A stretch of DNA of 64,000 nucleotides from Tipula vernalis (GCA_958295665.1 OY282559.1:260964245-261028244); one strand, 5' to 3'. Positions 11,761 to 23,221 are shown, counted from the stretch's first letter. A program made the numbers and translations. The notes: a model not told the origin generated them from the letters alone.

Positions 11761-13916
11761 GCAACTTAACGGTTTAAGGGATAGTCGAACTCATTTTATA
11801 ATTAGTTTTTGTTGTACGTTCTATTTATTTTTTTAAAAGTAATTTAGAGATCACGGAAAATATTTACACTGTATTGAATCACATTGGAATGTCGAAAAAG
11901 GCTACCCGAATTCATGGCTAATATTCTTAATTTCTCATTAACATATTTAGTCGTATCAGTTGGTAGAGTTGCGTTTATATGGTTTCAGTTAAAACACCAG
12001 ATGGATCCAAGAAAAGGCAGTCTATAATTAGAATATTAACACTAAACCAGTCTTTAAAGTAAAGATCGGGATTTGACAGAAACTTTTTTACTGAACGAAA
12101 TTTTATAGCAAGCAATCACTGGCTTTGGAGAGTTCTCTTTTTTTAGTATGTAAATAATTATTAAAACACAAAAAATTTTGAAATTGATATGAATTATAGA
12201 ATTTTTTTTTAATCGTCAAAGCGTGGGTCTGCTTCAAAAAATTTGTTATATTTAAAAAACTTGCTTTTTCAGGATTCCTTTTCTTTCTAGAATTTTCTTT
12301 CCGGATAAAGTAGCCAACTCCTAATTTTGAATTCGAAACTCATTTAATTGAATGGAGCAGTCCTAACATCCGAAAAGTTGAAAGTTTAAATCTAAAAAAT
12401 TCATATTTTCCCTTGGGATTTCATTCAATATTCTCAAAGAATTATTTGAAATTTTAAAAATTACTATTATATAAACTCTGGCTAGATTCGTAGACTTTCA
12501 TAAATTCTTAATAACAAAGAATCTCATTTCTCAAGCGTCATTTTCAAAACCGAATTTTAATTTATACAAATTTTGGGAATTTTAATAATCCTGAATAACT
12601 GAATTTTCTAAAATCTAAAATACTATACGAATTTGAAATATTTTAAATATATTAGTAGCTTTGTTTTATTTTAATTTAAAGATGTGAGACTCAATTTAGA
12701 TACCGCTTTATATTAGATCCCACTCGTTATTTACAACTCCGGCTTGACTTTAGTTAGTTGGAGTAAGCATTGATTTAAGTAAAAATTATCTTTGTCTTTT
12801 ACTACTATTTCGAATTTATCGATTAATTTAAATAAAGAGTCCTTTAATAAATGGCTTAGTGCAAAAAAGCATCGTTAACCGTGAACCCACACTTATGCCT
12901 CATGGTTCTTTTTCAAATTTAATTGAGTCAAACATTTTTAAGGCAAATTCAGAATGTCGAGTTCTATTATATTTTAAGGATTCAAAAATAGACATTGAAA
13001 CACTTTAATTTACTTAAAGCCCGATTATGTTAATTATGGCATATAAACACCATATCATATAAGTGGCTTCTCAACTTTTTTTGAAGCACCTGATTTGTTT
13101 TGCCCTGTTTTCCACCACTGCACACATTCACATAATAATAGTGAAATTTTATCAATGGTAGCTCTGATAATATTTGTCATTTCATCAGTCGTATCTGTAT
13201 TGTTGAACTGTTAAAAAAAAACAGTATGAAAGTGTCAATTGTTAAGAACAGCGTTATAAAGGTTTTTTTCCGCACTTTCTCCAAAATTAGTCGAATTTTT
13301 ATCGAATAAAATCAGAATAGATTTTGAATTTTTATAACGTTGGGTCTAAATTTTTAGTAAACATAGTTCAAAATATTTAAATACTTAAACTTCAAAAAGT
13401 TCTAATGTTCAGAATTTCTGTTCCCATGTTCAAGAGGTTTTTGATAGTTTTTGATCTGGTCAAAGCTTCAGAGAACTTTAATGATTTATAGAGACTTTAA
13501 TTAGGTACATTTGAGCAAAACCAAGCGAGGTAACATACGTAGGTGTTATTATAAAATAACTGGACTATGCCAGGTCTATTAAAGAGAGGGATTTTTCTCG
13601 TTTAGTAAGCTAAGGATAAACAATTCATCATCTGTATTCTAAAAAGCGAGGCTTTTCAACCGCATTAAATCAAAACGCAAAATTAAAGGAAACGACGCCT
13701 TTTATTTTTAAAATGATATCTTTACTTTACTGAATTTACTAAATCGGTTTCGACCATACTAGCATTAAATCGACATCTTATTTAATTGTTCTTCTTATAA
13801 CAACAAGCGAGTTGATTTTTTTAAATTCGCTATAGTTCAAACCACCATTTGTAACTTTACAAATTATTTATTAAATGCTTTAATAATTTTCGATAACCAA
13901 GTTTTCATCATCAGAT
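11761..13916. other. AT-rich stretch without a recognised gene
   Basis: No supported gene or long repeat is visible. Confidence 0.55.
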
Positions 13917-13949
13917 GCTTTTGGTTAACAATAATTGTTAACCAAAAGC
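13917..13949. repeat. Perfect short hairpin
   Basis: Two perfect 16-bp arms, starting GCTTTTGGTTAACAAT, are separated by one base. GTTTTCATCA at 13901 is also mirrored further out near 13970. It may be the core of a decayed fold-back element. Confidence 0.8.
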
Positions 13950-14184
13950 CTCTGAGGAGTCTTTTATTTTGATGAAAACGAAAATATACTATCGTATTCA
14001 TATACATATATTTGTGCAGTATATCTTTTTAATGCAACGCCACACAAACTTCTTTAAAATTGATATAAATCAAAATCTTTTTGAAACTAATAATTTGTAT
14101 TTAGGTAGCTTAATTTATAATAATTCAATCAGTTATTAATATATTTTAATTCGCAGTACAAAAATACATTAAAACAACAAATTA

Positions 14185-14436
14185 ATATAACGTATTTCCT
14201 CCTTTTGACTTCAGAACTTCTGCGAGGCGTCTGGGCATACAGTCAAATTAATTTTTTAAAAAATCTGTTGGCACGGTGCTCCACACATTTATTATGGCGT
14301 TCCAAGTGGATCTTCAGTCCTTCCATTACAACGAATTTGTCTTTTTCCGTACGTATATTCTCAATCACATTATGATCCGGGCTCTGAGATGACCATTCTA
14401 ATTACTGTTGTAAAATTTCCCATATTTTTAAATTTG
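14185..14436 (-). pseudogene. Tc1-like transposase relic, C-terminal end
   Basis: Minus-strand reading gives EWSSQSPDHNVIENI, the Tc1 block with the last catalytic residue. It continues in another frame with the typical Tc1 tail MPRRLAEVLKSKGGNT. The family differs from the copy at 11.3 kb. The first two thirds of a matching transposase lie at 17216-17939, beyond a hAT remnant, which suggests that one Tc1 gene was split by an insertion. The ends of the two halves seem to overlap slightly in the 'FLK...LE' region, so two separate copies are also possible. Confidence 0.75.
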
Positions 14437-14589
14437 GTAATGTTACCGGTAATATTACCGGTAACACGGGTAAAATAGGTAACACCCTTTTTATTCAATA
14501 TTTTAATTCCAATTTGTACCAAAGAAAACTACTAATATTTTGATGTCTGGACAAAGGTAGTAAGATGTTTAAATAAAGCACAAACGGCT

Positions 14590-14995
14590 TATTATTCTTT
14601 CAAATATATTTCAACCTCTTCACAGTAACCTCCTTCGGAGAGAATACACTTATGCCAACGTTTTTCCCAGTCTTCGAAACAGTTGTTAAAGTCTATTGAA
14701 CGTTAAAGTGTCAAAACGATGTCTCCGGAGCGGTTTCTTGAGTTTCAGGAATATCCAGAAGTCAAGCGGAGCTAAATCAGGCGAAGGGTAGTTGCGAAAC
14801 AATATGAGTCGAATTTTGGCCAAATAGTCACGTACAAACAAAGCAGTGTGAGACTGGGCATTATCATGATGCAAAAAGCAAGAGTTTTTTGCCCAAAATT
14901 GTCAATCGACGATTTTTGAGCACCAAATCCTTGACTTCGTTCGTTGGTAGGCGGCGAAAGACGGCAAGGTCGTCGCCTTCAACGCCTACAGTAAA
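14590..14995 (-). pseudogene. Internally deleted mariner transposase
   Basis: The minus-strand frame at 14874-14686 reads MHHDNAQSHTALFVRDYLAK and then SPDLAPLDFWIFLKLKKPL. These are the second and third catalytic regions of a mariner (D34D) transposase. Downstream, CFEDWEKRWHKCILSEGG at about 14680-14620 is the typical mariner C-terminus in another frame. Upstream, at about 14990-14900, VKDLVLKNRRLTI is N-terminal mariner sequence. The stretch between the N-terminal piece and HHDNA is missing, so this is a deletion derivative. Mariner sits in the 3' part of the hAT remnant. Confidence 0.8.
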
Positions 14996-15059
14996 TAATA
15001 AATATTACGGTATGATCAATTAAACTCTTTAATCAATGTATGGTTCATCCTCACTGACG

Positions 15060-15660
15060 CATTAATAACCGAATTATTCTTACTTTCTTCCAAGTCATCC
15101 TCTTCTTTAAGCGAATATGACTATGCAGCTTCATCCATTAATAATAATTTGTAATTCATTCAGCAGGAATAACTTCATCCTCATTATCCAGACTTCTTAC
15201 GTTCGATCTCGACAGGTTTAAGTTGTGCAAAATTTACGTTAGTTTTCCTGCACGATCAACAGTCAATGGATCACGTGTTGAGCTATGTGTATAAAACCGT
15301 ATAGGTACTGAACGTGCTTTCCATTGCAGCTCTCGATACAGGCATGCTCAAAATATCAACCGCCAAGCACTTAAAGATGAAGTAGAATACACTCTCGCCG
15401 ACCAAATTTCATCAAAGTGCTGCTCACTTGCAACCACAAACGGTCGTGAAAAAAGTTCACTTCGAACATTGTAATGCGCCAAAGACTCATATATTTTGTT
15501 GCCCTTCTATTTTTTGTCCTTATATTTTGCGTAAAGTTCTGCGACATTAAAAATAAATTCAGTCACTTCAAGTTTCTGTGATTCCGAAAGACTCTTGCCT
15601 CGAATAGCTGGTTCAAGCAAATTTGAGAATAGTTATAAGCTCTTCGTAATTGGCGCATTT
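15060..15660 (-). pseudogene. hAT transposase, C-terminal part
   Basis: Minus-strand reading gives LSESQKLEVTEFIFNVAELY, then SLAHYNVRSELFSRP, and near 15270-15200 TRDPLTVDRAGKLT followed by ILHNLNL. The last block matches the C-terminal dimerisation region of hAT transposases ('NRLTVDRAGKLTYI.HNL'). Several stops interrupt it. The N-terminal and middle parts are at 16404-16780, separated by a LINE fragment. Confidence 0.65.
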
Positions 15661-15845
15661 ATTTTGTTCAAAAGTTTGTTTTATATTAACAAAACAGTAT
15701 ACCACTTTAGACAAAACAGCAAACTCTCAAAAAATAATGGCCAGTTAGCAACCGGAGGTAGTACACAGTGAACAATTTCGAATAGAAGATCGTAAATGCT
15801 TTCATAACTGACTTCACTTCGTCTTCGATAGCCAGCGCCTTCAGG

Positions 15846-16403
15846 GCATACCTGCCACCATTTTATCAGGATTCTTCTGATCTTATAGAAAGGGTTCAAA
15901 GACAGTTCTTAAAATATGCCTTGCGTAGATTACCTAGGGACAATAATCTTCCCAATTATATTCTTTCTCCTTATAGGGGACGATGTAAACTATTAAAATT
16001 GGAACCTCTCTCTATTCGTAGAACTGCGACGTATGCCACTTTTGACCGTGATCTCCTCGTTTGTAGAATTAATTGTAATGAAATTCTCGATTTATTTTCT
16101 ATTTACGTTCCAACATACATATGTGTTACGATCGAGTGGGGAGTTTGTTCTTAAATTACCAATACGGAGGAGTAATTTAGCTATGAATGAACCTGTTTAT
16201 AATGTCTCGGTTGCTTTTAATAAAGTACGGTCGATTTTTGATTTTAATTTGTCAAGAGATGCATTTAAGGTTTTGATGTCAGATTTTCTTTCTAATTTTT
16301 GGTAAAGTTTTTTTTTTTTTTTTTGTAATATAATGTAGAATATTTTAAAATTGTAACCAGATTTTTTTTTTAAAGTTGGTAAATAAATAATAAATAAATA
16401 ATA
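15846..16403 (+). mobile_element. 5'-truncated LINE 3' end (jockey/I group)
   Basis: The plus-strand frame from about 15850 reads DLIERVQRQFLKYALRRLP, then RGRCKLLKLEPLSIRRTATYATF, then LLVCRINC. This is the region after the RT domain of jockey- or I-type non-LTR retrotransposons. The end is marked by a T-rich run at 16308-16324 and a TAAATAAATAA simple repeat tail at 16379-16403. The element lacks most of its length and is inserted inside a hAT transposase. No clear target duplication was found. Confidence 0.7.
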
Positions 16404-16780
16404 AGACTGACTGAAAATTTCAAACTGTTGATAGACTGAATCTTGAAAATATCGACAATGAGCAAGTTAAGTCCATGGCAGATGCACTCATACTCGGTAA
16501 TATAGGGATAGCTTTTGTTAACCATTTTTCGGAACGCTTTATTGTTCGTTCCATTATCAGTAATAAGTACAATAAATTTATAAATCCCGACGTCTTTTAA
16601 CACCGCTTCAACTTTCTCGACAAGCAACTTTAAAAGCCAAATGTCGATTTTCCTTAGTGAGTAAATTTATAGAAAAAGGCTTTGGGTGTATTGAGCAGAC
16701 CAATACAAGCCGCCTTTGTGGTTGAGCCTAATGGAGCACCAGAAACGAAAATTGCTCGAATAATAGCTCATCGACCATCT
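16404..16780 (-). pseudogene. hAT transposase, middle part
   Basis: The minus-strand frame holds VLITDNGTNNKAFRKMVNK (the hAT 'DNASN' motif with a catalytic Asp) and ECICHGLNLLIVDIFK (the 'GCAAHTLNL' block). Further up, RAIFVSGAPLG at about 16760-16720 matches the conserved segment before them. An in-frame stop follows that segment. A plus-strand open frame over 16682-17023 is a shadow of this gene. Confidence 0.75.
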
Positions 16781-17215
16781 GATGCTACTTTGGTCTCATA
16801 TTCTCAACTAAATTCCTGCGTACTAGAGCTTTTTATCGACTATGACGTTGCAGCCACTTTTCTAGTTAAAATAGTGATTGGTGTATTTTCCAGACAAAGC
16901 GATGAATCATATTCAAGGTCAGATTCTAGCTCTATTACGTATTTGCCACATGAATATGTCAATGAAACAGGAAAAGCTGTAGATTATTATATTTTACAGC
17001 AAAAACTTGCTGTAGTAGGTTAATAGTACATAAGGAAGTTTAATGCAGTGGCGTCACAACTCTTTTTGCATTTAGACTAGTTGAGTGTTTGGAAAAAACA
17101 TTTTTATTTTATGTTACCGATATTACCACGGTAACACCACTTAGGGTAATATTATCTAAAATTACCTGTTTTATCGGTAATATTACCACCGAGAATATTA
17201 CCATTTACATCACTA

Positions 17216-17939
17216 ATTCTAATAAAGGTTGGTCCAAATCTTTTAAAAATTTTAGTATCATTTTGCCTTTGTTATAGGAGCATTATCCTGTTGAAGCATA
17301 AAATGTTCTCCAATTAATTTGCATCCAACCAATAACGCCACATTATTTAGAAGCTCCAAATAACGGCTTTGAACAAGTTTCCTTCTTAACAAAGTAATCG
17401 GATCAACACTGTCATACAGTCATACAAGTGGCTTTACGACTGTATGTTTAAACTTTTCTGAAGGTTCCGAATAAAAGAAATGTCTTCCCCAGGTCCCATA
17501 AAGAGACAAAATTGATTTGTTAATATGCTCCCTCGCAAATTTTAATCTTTTTAATTTATTCAGTTTTGATATACTATAAACGGTTTTTTTGAGTGGTGTA
17601 TTTTGTAATAATGACCTCTCTTAATCTTTTGTGTATTGTTGGTTGGCTAATGGGTCTATTTCTGCAAAAGTTTATAAAGTTTTGTATACTGTTTTGCATC
17701 GTTGCTGGATTAATTTTCACAGCTCTTACAATTTTTCGGCCTTCTCTAACAGATGTTGCTCGATTTCGGCCTCTTCTATTGACATTTTTTACTGTTCCAT
17801 GAATCTTCTTTATTTGGTACAAAATGCAGTTTCTATGGTAACTATACTTTTTGGATAATTCGGTAGTCGAAATTCCCTTTTCATAATCAGCTACCATTAT
17901 TGCTCTGACTTCAACACTAAATTCAGATTTTTTAGACAT
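17216..17939 (-). pseudogene. Tc1-like transposase relic, N-terminal and central part
   Basis: The ATG at 17937-17939 opens a 121-codon frame: MSKKSEFSVEVRAIMVADYE, then STTELSKKYSYHRNCI (paired-like helix-turn-helix) and VNRRGRNRATSVREGRKIVR (GRPR-like linker and second DNA-binding domain). After a stop at 17574, further Tc1 blocks occur in shifted frames, among them a 'KFAREHINK'-like stretch near 17530 and HFMLQQDNAPITKAK near 17300-17260, which carries the central catalytic Asp. The matching C-terminus may be at 14185-14436. It is dead. Confidence 0.85.
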
Positions 17940-18848
17940 TTTTAATGAAGAATTAAATTTTATATTTTGACGAACGGATTTTTGCTTAACGGCTGGCGAA
18001 ACGCAAAATTGGGGTTTTTTGAATGAAATTAAAATTTTCTAAGAATAAGCTGTAACTTATAGATTTCAACTATTTGTTAATAATTTTCATATTGCAAAGT
18101 GAAGCAACTTGGCCAAAAATTGGATTTGACGGTTTCAAATGCCGGTTTTCCGTTTTGCATGAGGCAAAGCCTTTACCACTTTTTGATCATAGCAGTATAA
18201 CTCAATTTTACGTCGTTGAAAATAAAAATAGTATTCGTAATTATTTGAAAATCATTTTATATCGATGCGAAAAATTTTACTTTTCCTGAAGTTTTCTCGT
18301 TCGATCTAAAAATCATTTGAACTCCACTATTTATCGAGTATTTTCAAATTCTCCTCTTTTAAGTAGATGTAATACATGGCAAATTTACCCATAGCATTAA
18401 GTAATTTACATTCAATGAAATTCTGCATATTGATGGCAAAAGTGCAATACTATGTACGTATTTACATTTTTCATATTTTTATAGCAAGTGAAAAAGTCGA
18501 TTGGAGTAGATAAACCACGAGCAACTAACCAAATTTAATCATAATACTTATTCAACGTTCTACGTGGACAAATTTATTTGAAAAATAAAGCAAACACTAG
18601 TTTCTTACCGATAAACCAATGAAACGATTTTGTGAAATTTTTTAGTTACTCGGTAATGGTTCTTTTGCCATCGAAATGATTTTGATTTTAGTTTTTTGCC
18701 TTTTTTTCTTTAACGATCCTTAAGACGACATGTTCAATACATACAGAGGATACCTGGAAAGATCGTTAATCCATATTTTTAGTACTTTACTTCCGTCTCT
18801 TTTCGATTTACTTCCATCTTTTTTGTATTCCTTCAGCTTTGAACTATT

Positions 18849-19049
18849 ATGGTGAGTTCCTATTACAGTGAAGGTTACATTATAGGTCCAATGTACTCCC
18901 ATTATTGGGAAATTCTCATAAGCAGCTCTCTCCTAAAAATCATGTGGAGATATTTAGGCTATCCAACTCCGGAAGAAGCTTCGAAATATTATCCATCACC
19001 AAAATATCGAAAAAGTCGACGCAAACACCACTATAACACAATAGTTTAG
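18849..19049 (+). CDS. Small open frame, possible terminal exon
   Basis: I do not recognise this 66-codon frame. Its C-terminal half looks protein-like, with PTPEEASKYYPSPKYRKSRR ending in a basic, His-rich tail, and it is followed by AT-rich sequence. A TTACAG at about 18863-18868 could serve as a splice acceptor, in which case the coding part would begin there. There is no domain, and no partner exon was found upstream. It could be chance. Function unknown. Confidence 0.2.
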   Translation: MVSSYYSEGYIIGPMYSHYWEILISSSLLKIMWRYLGYPTPEEASKYYPSPKYRKSRRKHHYNTIV

Positions 19050-19669
19050 CTTGTACATATTATTAAATATTATTTAAACTCTTATTCAAAATTTATTTAC
19101 GAATCGAAATTTGAAATTAGAATTGGAATTAGTAAATAGTTATGGTTTTCGTTTTATCTCTGTATTCAGCAGAAATTTGCAATGCTCATTAAAAATTCAT
19201 TCTTCATTTGTATATTTTCACACTAAAAAATATAGTTACATACTCTTGAAAATCGAAACCTCATGTAGCGATTTACACCAGGTAAGCAAATTTGAGATAC
19301 CCTCTTTAGCACAAAAAACATTTGTTTTGTTTAAACAAAAACATTTACCTACTTTAGATTATTTTGTTCTTCACTAGGTCGGAAAAGAAACTTTATGTTT
19401 TGTTTCACTATCTTGTTTTTATTTATTTATTTACTTATCAATTTATATAACTTAAGGTACACTCCATTTTGAGCAGGATGCCTATTGACATAGTGTGTAC
19501 CAAAAGATTTAAATTACACACATAAAAAACACATTGCTTCAAGGATCACAGCTTATACGATTAATTCTGTTGGAAGTACTGAATAAATATACCTACATCT
19601 TTTTCTTAAGGTAACAATCTCTCTCTTGTTCTGGTGTCCACATTTTAAGTGCTGCGCGCTCGTTCAGAT

Positions 19670-19765
19670 TCATCTGGTAATATTAAATCTTTACTAGGAA
19701 ATTTTTCGACCACGGGCCGTTTCGGTTGGAGCATTTCGCTCATCTGTTCGGTTTAAATTTTGAAA
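19670..19765 (-). pseudogene. Possible short coding remnant, frameshifted
   Basis: The minus strand from an ATG near 19740 reads MSEMLQPKRPVVEKFPSKDL and reaches a stop about 32 codons on. An overlapping second frame, MNLNERAALKMWTPEQERDC, takes over and stops after 26 codons. Both stretches have a protein-like composition richer in GC than the surroundings, which hints at a single gene with a one-base shift. I cannot name it. Confidence 0.2.
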
Positions 19766-20226
19766 ATATAATTATAAAATTTGAGATAAATATTTTTGAA
19801 GGAAAATAAACAAGTTCGACTGACTTGAAAGTCAAAGTATTGCATAAAAACATATTGACCAGATATAAATTTTATCCCCGGGAGCAAAACTCGTTTTCTA
19901 AGATATCTTTATCAGCCTCCTCCATAATCTTCCCAAATTTTGTTTCAACTTACTAACAACTAGTTAGGCATTATCAAGCGTGTACGAACGAAATAGGGCA
20001 ATCCTGGGATACATTGGTTTTATGTGCAGCTACACTTTTTTTGTTTATGAAGAACTTCACAGCAGTTCTGATTTTACCACAGGGTATTATTTTCAATATT
20101 ATACATAAGCGACAGATGTGAGGTATTTTGAAATTCCACCTGAATATATCAAATCTTTCAATAATTTTAATGTAAATATTTGCTGTATGAGGCACGAGCG
20201 GTAGGTATCAAAAAAACAAAAAAAAG

Positions 20227-20488
20227 TTTGGCTAGCATTGGTTTTAGCTGTCTCAGTCAAAGTGGCGCCATTTATTTCATGGTGTGGAAATATTAATAAC
20301 TAAAAATCGCTGTTTAATTAATTAAAAAAACATTAAATCTTCCTTTTCCAAAATTTGCAAACATAATACACAATTGAATAAACATTAGTAAATTCCTATT
20401 TTAATTTAAAAACAAATTAAATCTTCCTTTTCCAAAATTTGCCACCGTCGCCTGTAAAGTGAGACAGCTAAAACCAATCCGTGCCAAA
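20227..20488. mobile_element. 262-bp MITE with terminal inverted repeats
   Basis: ATTGGTTTTAGCTGTCTCA at 20237-20255 is perfectly mirrored at 20460-20478. The pairing extends imperfectly to TTTGGC and GCCAAA at the outer ends. Internally, a ~30-bp segment beginning AAATTAAATCTTCC is present twice, at about 20330 and 20411. It has no coding capacity. Confidence 0.8.
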
Positions 20489-20607
20489 AGTTTATTTGAA
20501 ATTCAAATCAGCTGATATTCGCTAACAAGAAAAATCCAAATAACTAACTCTTGTGGTAAGGTGAAAACATGAAACTTTTCATCTAATTTTGAGGCGTATA
20601 TATTATT

Positions 20608-21553
20608 TAGAGCATGGTTGATTAATCGTTTCTAGAAAAAAACGATTAACGATTAATTGTTCGTTTTTTTTGGCGATTAATCGATTAATCGTTTATACAA
20701 AAAAAAATATTTTCATATTATGGTCGTAAATTTATTTATTGAAAATTTGATGATAAACACCCATTAGTTGACCCACCTGTTTCATTACAGATGCACCATC
20801 GGTAACGACTGCAACAATATGCTTATGTAAATCGATGTCAAAGTGGCGTAATTTTTGTAGCAGGCATTGAGCCGTTTATTCTGATCCTCCCTAGTCCATA
20901 AACATGTGAATCTTTTGTGTGAACGTTAAGGCACATGTATCGCCGATTACGTTTAGATGTCCATTCATCAAGTGATAAAGAGAATCGTTCGTTGTTAGTT
21001 ATTTTCAATTGTAATTTTTGTTTTAATTCTAACTACACTTCTACAGCATAATCCATAACGGCAGCTCTAATTCGCTTTTCAGTCAGAGGCATTTTCAAGC
21101 CTTGCGCTTTCCAGCCATTTTTTATTTCATCGCTGTTCGCAAGAGTAGCGAACGGTATTCGATCTATTGCAGTAAGTTTTGCGAGGACTAATGCTGAAGA
21201 TTTTGTGGAATGTTGTGTAAAGTATGATGTAATTGTATTTGTTCGTTGTGCTGTATTTTGTTGAGATGTTACTCATATAGAAAGTACATGTAATAATGTT
21301 TTTTTTTGTCTGATACGATACGTGTAGGAACTGAAAGGAACGGATAATATAAATCCACCTTAATACGCTCATAGTTTATATTTTCCTTTTTAAAGAGAAT
21401 TAGAATATTTATTACACATAGTTAAAAATGCAATTTTTATTATTTTTCTGAAAAATAATATGAGAACCAATTAATCGACAGCTTTACAAATTAATCGATT
21501 AATTGAAAATTTGTCAGATTGACCGATTAATCGATTAATCGAACCATGCCCTA
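20608..21553 (-). mobile_element. hAT element relic with 8-bp target duplications
   Basis: The element starts TAGAGCATGGTTGATTAATC and ends with CGATTAATCGAACCATGCCC then TA. These are inverted copies with several GATTAATCG repeats. It is flanked by a perfect 8-bp duplication, ATATTATT, at 20600-20607 and 21554-21561. An 8-bp duplication and these ends identify a hAT element. It is 946 bp long, far shorter than an autonomous hAT (about 2.5-4 kb). Confidence 0.92.
20750..21200 (-). pseudogene. hAT transposase fragment
   Basis: Minus-strand reading gives LAKLTAIDRIPFATLANSDE, then PLTEKRIRAAVMDYAVEV, then NERFSLSLDEWTSKRNRRYM and CLNVHTKDSHVYGLGRIRI. The last part, in a shifted frame, gives HKHIVAVVTDGASVMKQVG with the catalytic 'TDGASVM'. 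This is the N-terminal and central part of a hAT transposase. A stop after AVEV and a frameshift near 20850 make it dead. The C-terminal half is absent. Confidence 0.88.
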
Positions 21554-21561
21554 ATATTATT

Positions 21562-23069
21562 GCTTTAACCCTAATAATTCGTGTTAAGCCCAACAAGGGT
21601 TCACTATTCTTTATAGTTTATACATTAAAACGATTTTTTTGTGTTTACCAAGCCAAATATTAAAAATTGCTTTTAAAATTTTCACAAATTTATTACTAAG
21701 ACAATTTTGCGCATCATCTGCAAAAAGCAAAATCGGACTACACTAAATTTTCCATTATTATGTACAAAAATTGAAAGTTTTGCATAAAATCTATCTTGAA
21801 ACTTAATGGTTAAAACATTTTTGTGAGGATTTTTTTTGAGTCTTTGATAACTGTGACACCAATCATACATTCTATCGAAATCTATGTACATAACGATAAC
21901 AGCTAACTAACGGTTTGTTCCTAATTCTAAAATCCAATATAAGCACGTACGATATTATACACCGTATTATAATAGCTATACATAGTTTTTTTTTGATAAT
22001 CGAAAAATATTTATTTTAAATAAATATGTTACAAAAACAGAAATGAGAGTGTACCCGTACCCGTTTTTGAGAAAATTGATTTTCTATATTCAATATTAAA
22101 TGTACATATAGTTTGCTGAAATCTAAATAAAATGAAATCAAAATTCCAATTTTCACGTATACCTATTTAACCTTATATACTTACAAAAATATCAAATACT
22201 CGTACATACTTTGCCGTATCACACCAAGAAAACTGTAAACTCAAAATATTTTTTCGTTTGGATTGTAATCATTTTATATTACGTCTTACGTACTAAACAA
22301 TCAAACTCTCTTTTCTTTAATTATATCTCTAAAAAGAAAATTCTAATTAACTCTTTATTTATATATTTATAAAAAAAAATTTGTAATATTTTTAAATTGG
22401 CAAAGTGCGAATAAGAAGCCAATCTCAAAAAAAAAAAAAAAAAAATTGTAACTTATTTTGAATTTATCTTGTGTTTGTAGTTATGTTTTCTTAGTGAACA
22501 ATAAATTTTCTTCAAATATTTATGCAGCACCATCCATTAAATAAATATAGTAATTTTTCCGCTCTCTCTTTCACTCTCAATTTGCACACTGAAAATACAT
22601 AATTTGAATTTTCTTAAGTGAATCCGGTATATAGAATATTATAACGAGAGATGCATAGCAAAACACTAGAAAATTTTCTTTTAATATATTTTATTATTTT
22701 TATATTAAAAATTCAAATGAGACAATTCCATTATTATTAGACTTTATACAATTACCATTTTGTCTCAGAAAATGGATAACAGCTAGCTGTAGCTTATAGA
22801 TAAAGTTTATTTTTCTATTTCAAACTTTGCTTTTTTTTTATCTCAGAAATCAACCAGACAAATAATGCACATAATTACACTATGTTCTTCTCGTCTATAT
22901 CGTGGCTATACATAAGTATATACGTATTGATTTCATTTAATCACAAACTACTATATTCAAATTTGCACTTATCGAAAAAATTCAATTTAATGGTATGCAT
23001 ATAACGACGCGATGTAAGTAAACGAAAATATTTGAAGATTTTATTCTTAAATCTATTTTTTGTTCTGAA
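21562..23069. other. AT-rich stretch without a recognised gene
   Basis: It contains a run of 19 A at 22427-22445. I see nothing else supportable. Confidence 0.55.
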
Positions 23070-23071
23070 TA

Positions 23072-23221
23072 CAGGTCATCCTTGAGTTACGTCGTTGATA
23101 AGTTCTTGAACGTCGAACGAACGTTTTTTTTACAACGTAATTCAATGCAAAAATCTACGTAACTTCAAGGGAGTAATTTATTAAAAAGAAACCCAAAACG
23201 ACGTAATTGGAGGATGGCCTG
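23072..23221. mobile_element. 150-bp MITE with TA target duplications
   Basis: CAGGTCATCC...ACGTCGTT at 23072-23096 is mirrored at the right end (23197-23221) with a few mismatches. TA dinucleotides lie just outside both ends (23070-23071 and 23222-23223). The CAGG start, the 'TTACGTCGTT' interior and the TA site fit a pogo/Tigger-type Tc1/mariner MITE. Confidence 0.85.

Larger units (their letters stand above)
14431..17215 (-). mobile_element. hAT-family element remnant with nested insertions
   Basis: Both ends carry imperfect inverted repeats rich in GGTAATATTACC. The left end, at 14440-14480, has GGTAATGTTACCGG then GGTAATATTACCGG. The right end, at about 17110-17212, has TCGGTAATATTACC and GAATATTACC and closes with CATCACTA, a common hAT terminus when reversed (TAGTGATG). 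Inside are fragments of a hAT transposase on the minus strand, a LINE 3' end and a deleted mariner. I could not find an exact 8-bp target duplication. The boundaries are approximate. Confidence 0.6.
17951..20226. other. Mostly featureless AT-rich stretch
   Basis: Two weak coding candidates (18849-19049 and 19670-19765) are listed separately. I see nothing else supportable. Confidence 0.5.

Noticed and set aside
16682..17023. 113-codon plus-strand frame
   Set aside because: The minus strand over the same bases encodes hAT transposase sequence (RAIFVSGAPLG), so this is a shadow.
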